This document shows positions 63,359 through 64,000 of a stretch of 64,000 nt of DNA, one piece after another. Every line of letters begins with the position of its first letter. The first letter of the stretch is position 1. The position numbers and the translations under genes were made by a program. Below the pieces are notes generated by a model that worked only from the letters and a program-made list of their open reading frames with translations, searched no databases and was not told the origin of the DNA. The stretch spans positions 1-64,000 of the IMG/VR virus record IMGVR_UViG_3300048687_000070; one strand, 5' to 3'. The stretch comes from a virus.

Positions 63359-63388
63359 TCCAACCCGCGAACCCGCAAGGAGAACCGC

Positions 63389-63718
63389 ATGCCCAGCAAG
63401 ACCACCGGTACCGAGGTCGTCGACCTCAACTCGCTTGCCCAGCAGCGCCGCGATGCGCTGCCGGAGCCGACGACGTACAACCTGTTCGATGTCGAGTTCA
63501 CGCTGCCACCCATCAAGGGCCTGCCCTTCTCGCTGCAGGAGCGGGTCGGTGACCTCGACAACACCGTCGAGGTCCTCAAGGAGCTCCTCGGCGCTACGAA
63601 GGTCAAGGAGATGTATGCCGCCGGGTACACGTTCGGCGACCTGGAGCTGATCGCCGAGCAGTGGCAGCAGCGTTCCGGGATGGAGCCGGGGGAATCGGTG
63701 GCCTCCGCCGCTTCCTAG
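63389..63718 (+). CDS. Tail assembly chaperone, G-like
   Basis: 109 residues. Acidic helical protein (TYNLFDVEFTLPPIKGLPFSLQERVGDLDNTVEVLKELLG) in the invariant place between major tail and tape-measure genes. Near its end is the slippery heptamer at 63688. AAGGAGA upstream. Confidence 0.8.
   Translation: MPSKTTGTEVVDLNSLAQQRRDALPEPTTYNLFDVEFTLPPIKGLPFSLQERVGDLDNTVEVLKELLGATKVKEMYAAGYTFGDLELIAEQWQQRSGMEPGESVASAAS
63688..63694 (+). other. Predicted -1 ribosomal frameshift site
   Basis: G GGG GAA read as Gly-Glu in frame; slipping back one base gives GGG GGA. The new frame is open to the window edge and avoids the TAG at 63716. Confidence 0.7.
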
Positions 63719-64000
63719 AGCGGTACGGGGAGGCCGTCGAGTGGGACATCGCCCGGTACTGGCCGGGCCGGTCCCTGCTGGAGCTGTACCGCGGGGACAT
63801 GTCGTGGCGTGAGCTGCGGGTCTTCCTGAAGTTCCTGCCGGCGGATGCGGCGACCGCGCGCGCGGTACGCGGCTCGTCGGCGGAAGAGGACGCCTGGACG
63901 CTCGACCGGCAGCTGCTGGCGTCCGCCGTGGACGCGATCCGCGAGAACACGTTCGCCACGGTCAAGCTCGGCGGCGATCCGAAGAAGACCGGGCGCCTGA
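63688..64000 (+). CDS. Tail assembly chaperone, T-like extension (partial)
   Basis: After -1 slippage the product continues GGIGGLRRFLERYGEAVEW then DIARYWPGRSLLELYRGDMSWRELRVFLKFLPADAATARAVRG, through the end of the window. This is the usual GT fusion that assists tape-measure assembly. It has no own start codon or RBS, and the C-terminus is cut off. Confidence 0.75.

Noticed and set aside
1-64000. CRISPR array, rRNA genes or insertion-sequence transposase
   Set aside because: No regularly spaced direct repeats of CRISPR size, no rRNA motifs and no DDE transposase were seen.

Overview
The window is high-GC DNA with GTG/ATG starts, four-base ATGA/GTGA gene overlaps and protein families typical of Streptomyces mobile DNA (families resembling DUF4326, DUF6197, DUF6415 and DUF6907, Spd/TraB transfer proteins, HK97-type virion genes). 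It reads as the genome of a temperate Streptomyces siphovirus, or phage-plasmid, opened inside the tail operon: the left edge lies in a tail-tip gene and the right edge in the tail-assembly chaperone. Only the tape measure and neighbouring tail genes appear to be missing, if the molecule is circular or circularly permuted. An alternative is that 1-4.9 kb ends one prophage and a second prophage starts at the integrase near 15 kb, with about 10 kb of host-like DNA between them. The window alone cannot decide. Layout: 1-4.9 kb holds the tail tip, endolysin, holin, a second lysis-type membrane protein and a collagen-like membrane protein, closed by a strong terminator. 4.9-14.7 kb is an accessory block of mostly single genes on both strands: an MmpS-like secreted or membrane protein, a first tyrosine recombinase, a Ku end-joining protein, GntR and XRE regulators and many unknowns. 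At least nine of these genes have a -10 hexamer placed so that transcription would start at the start codon (leaderless mRNA). 15.0-18.3 kb is the lysogeny module: integrase, a duplicated-domain protein and a repressor leftward; Cro-like and excisionase-like genes rightward, with GTAGACG/CGTCTAC operator-like sites between them. 18.4-38.3 kb is a long rightward early operon: antirepressor-like protein, HNH nuclease, sliding-clamp-like protein, PD-(D/E)XK exonuclease with a RecT-like partner, ASCH protein, a winged-helix replication protein carrying a likely origin inside its own gene, and many small zinc-ribbon proteins. No DNA polymerase, helicase or primase is recognisable, so replication probably uses the host replisome.

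38.6-41.1 kb is a leftward regulatory cassette, including a GIY-YIG/winged-helix fusion and an XRE regulator. 41.2-48.7 kb looks like the transfer module of a Streptomyces conjugative plasmid or actinomycete integrative element: small Spd-type membrane proteins, a stand-alone RapZ-C-like protein, a tRNA-like minihelix, an SpdB-like protein whose gene is packed with GGTACC palindromes, and a TraB/FtsK-like DNA translocase. 49.1-52.9 kb encodes fibre and spike proteins, including a beta-helix tailspike. 53.2-64.0 kb is the packaging, head and neck operon in standard HK97-like order, ending in a predicted -1 frameshift for the tail chaperones.

How the parts fit: lysogeny would be held by the 17.0 kb repressor and the 15.0 kb integrase. 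Induction would run the early operon for host-dependent theta-type replication plus recombination. Late genes make a siphovirus virion with a cos-type HNH/P27-terminase start. The TraB module could let the lysogen's DNA move between mycelial cells by a conjugation-like route, and Ku with host LigD could help circularise or repair incoming ends. The last two roles are inferences.
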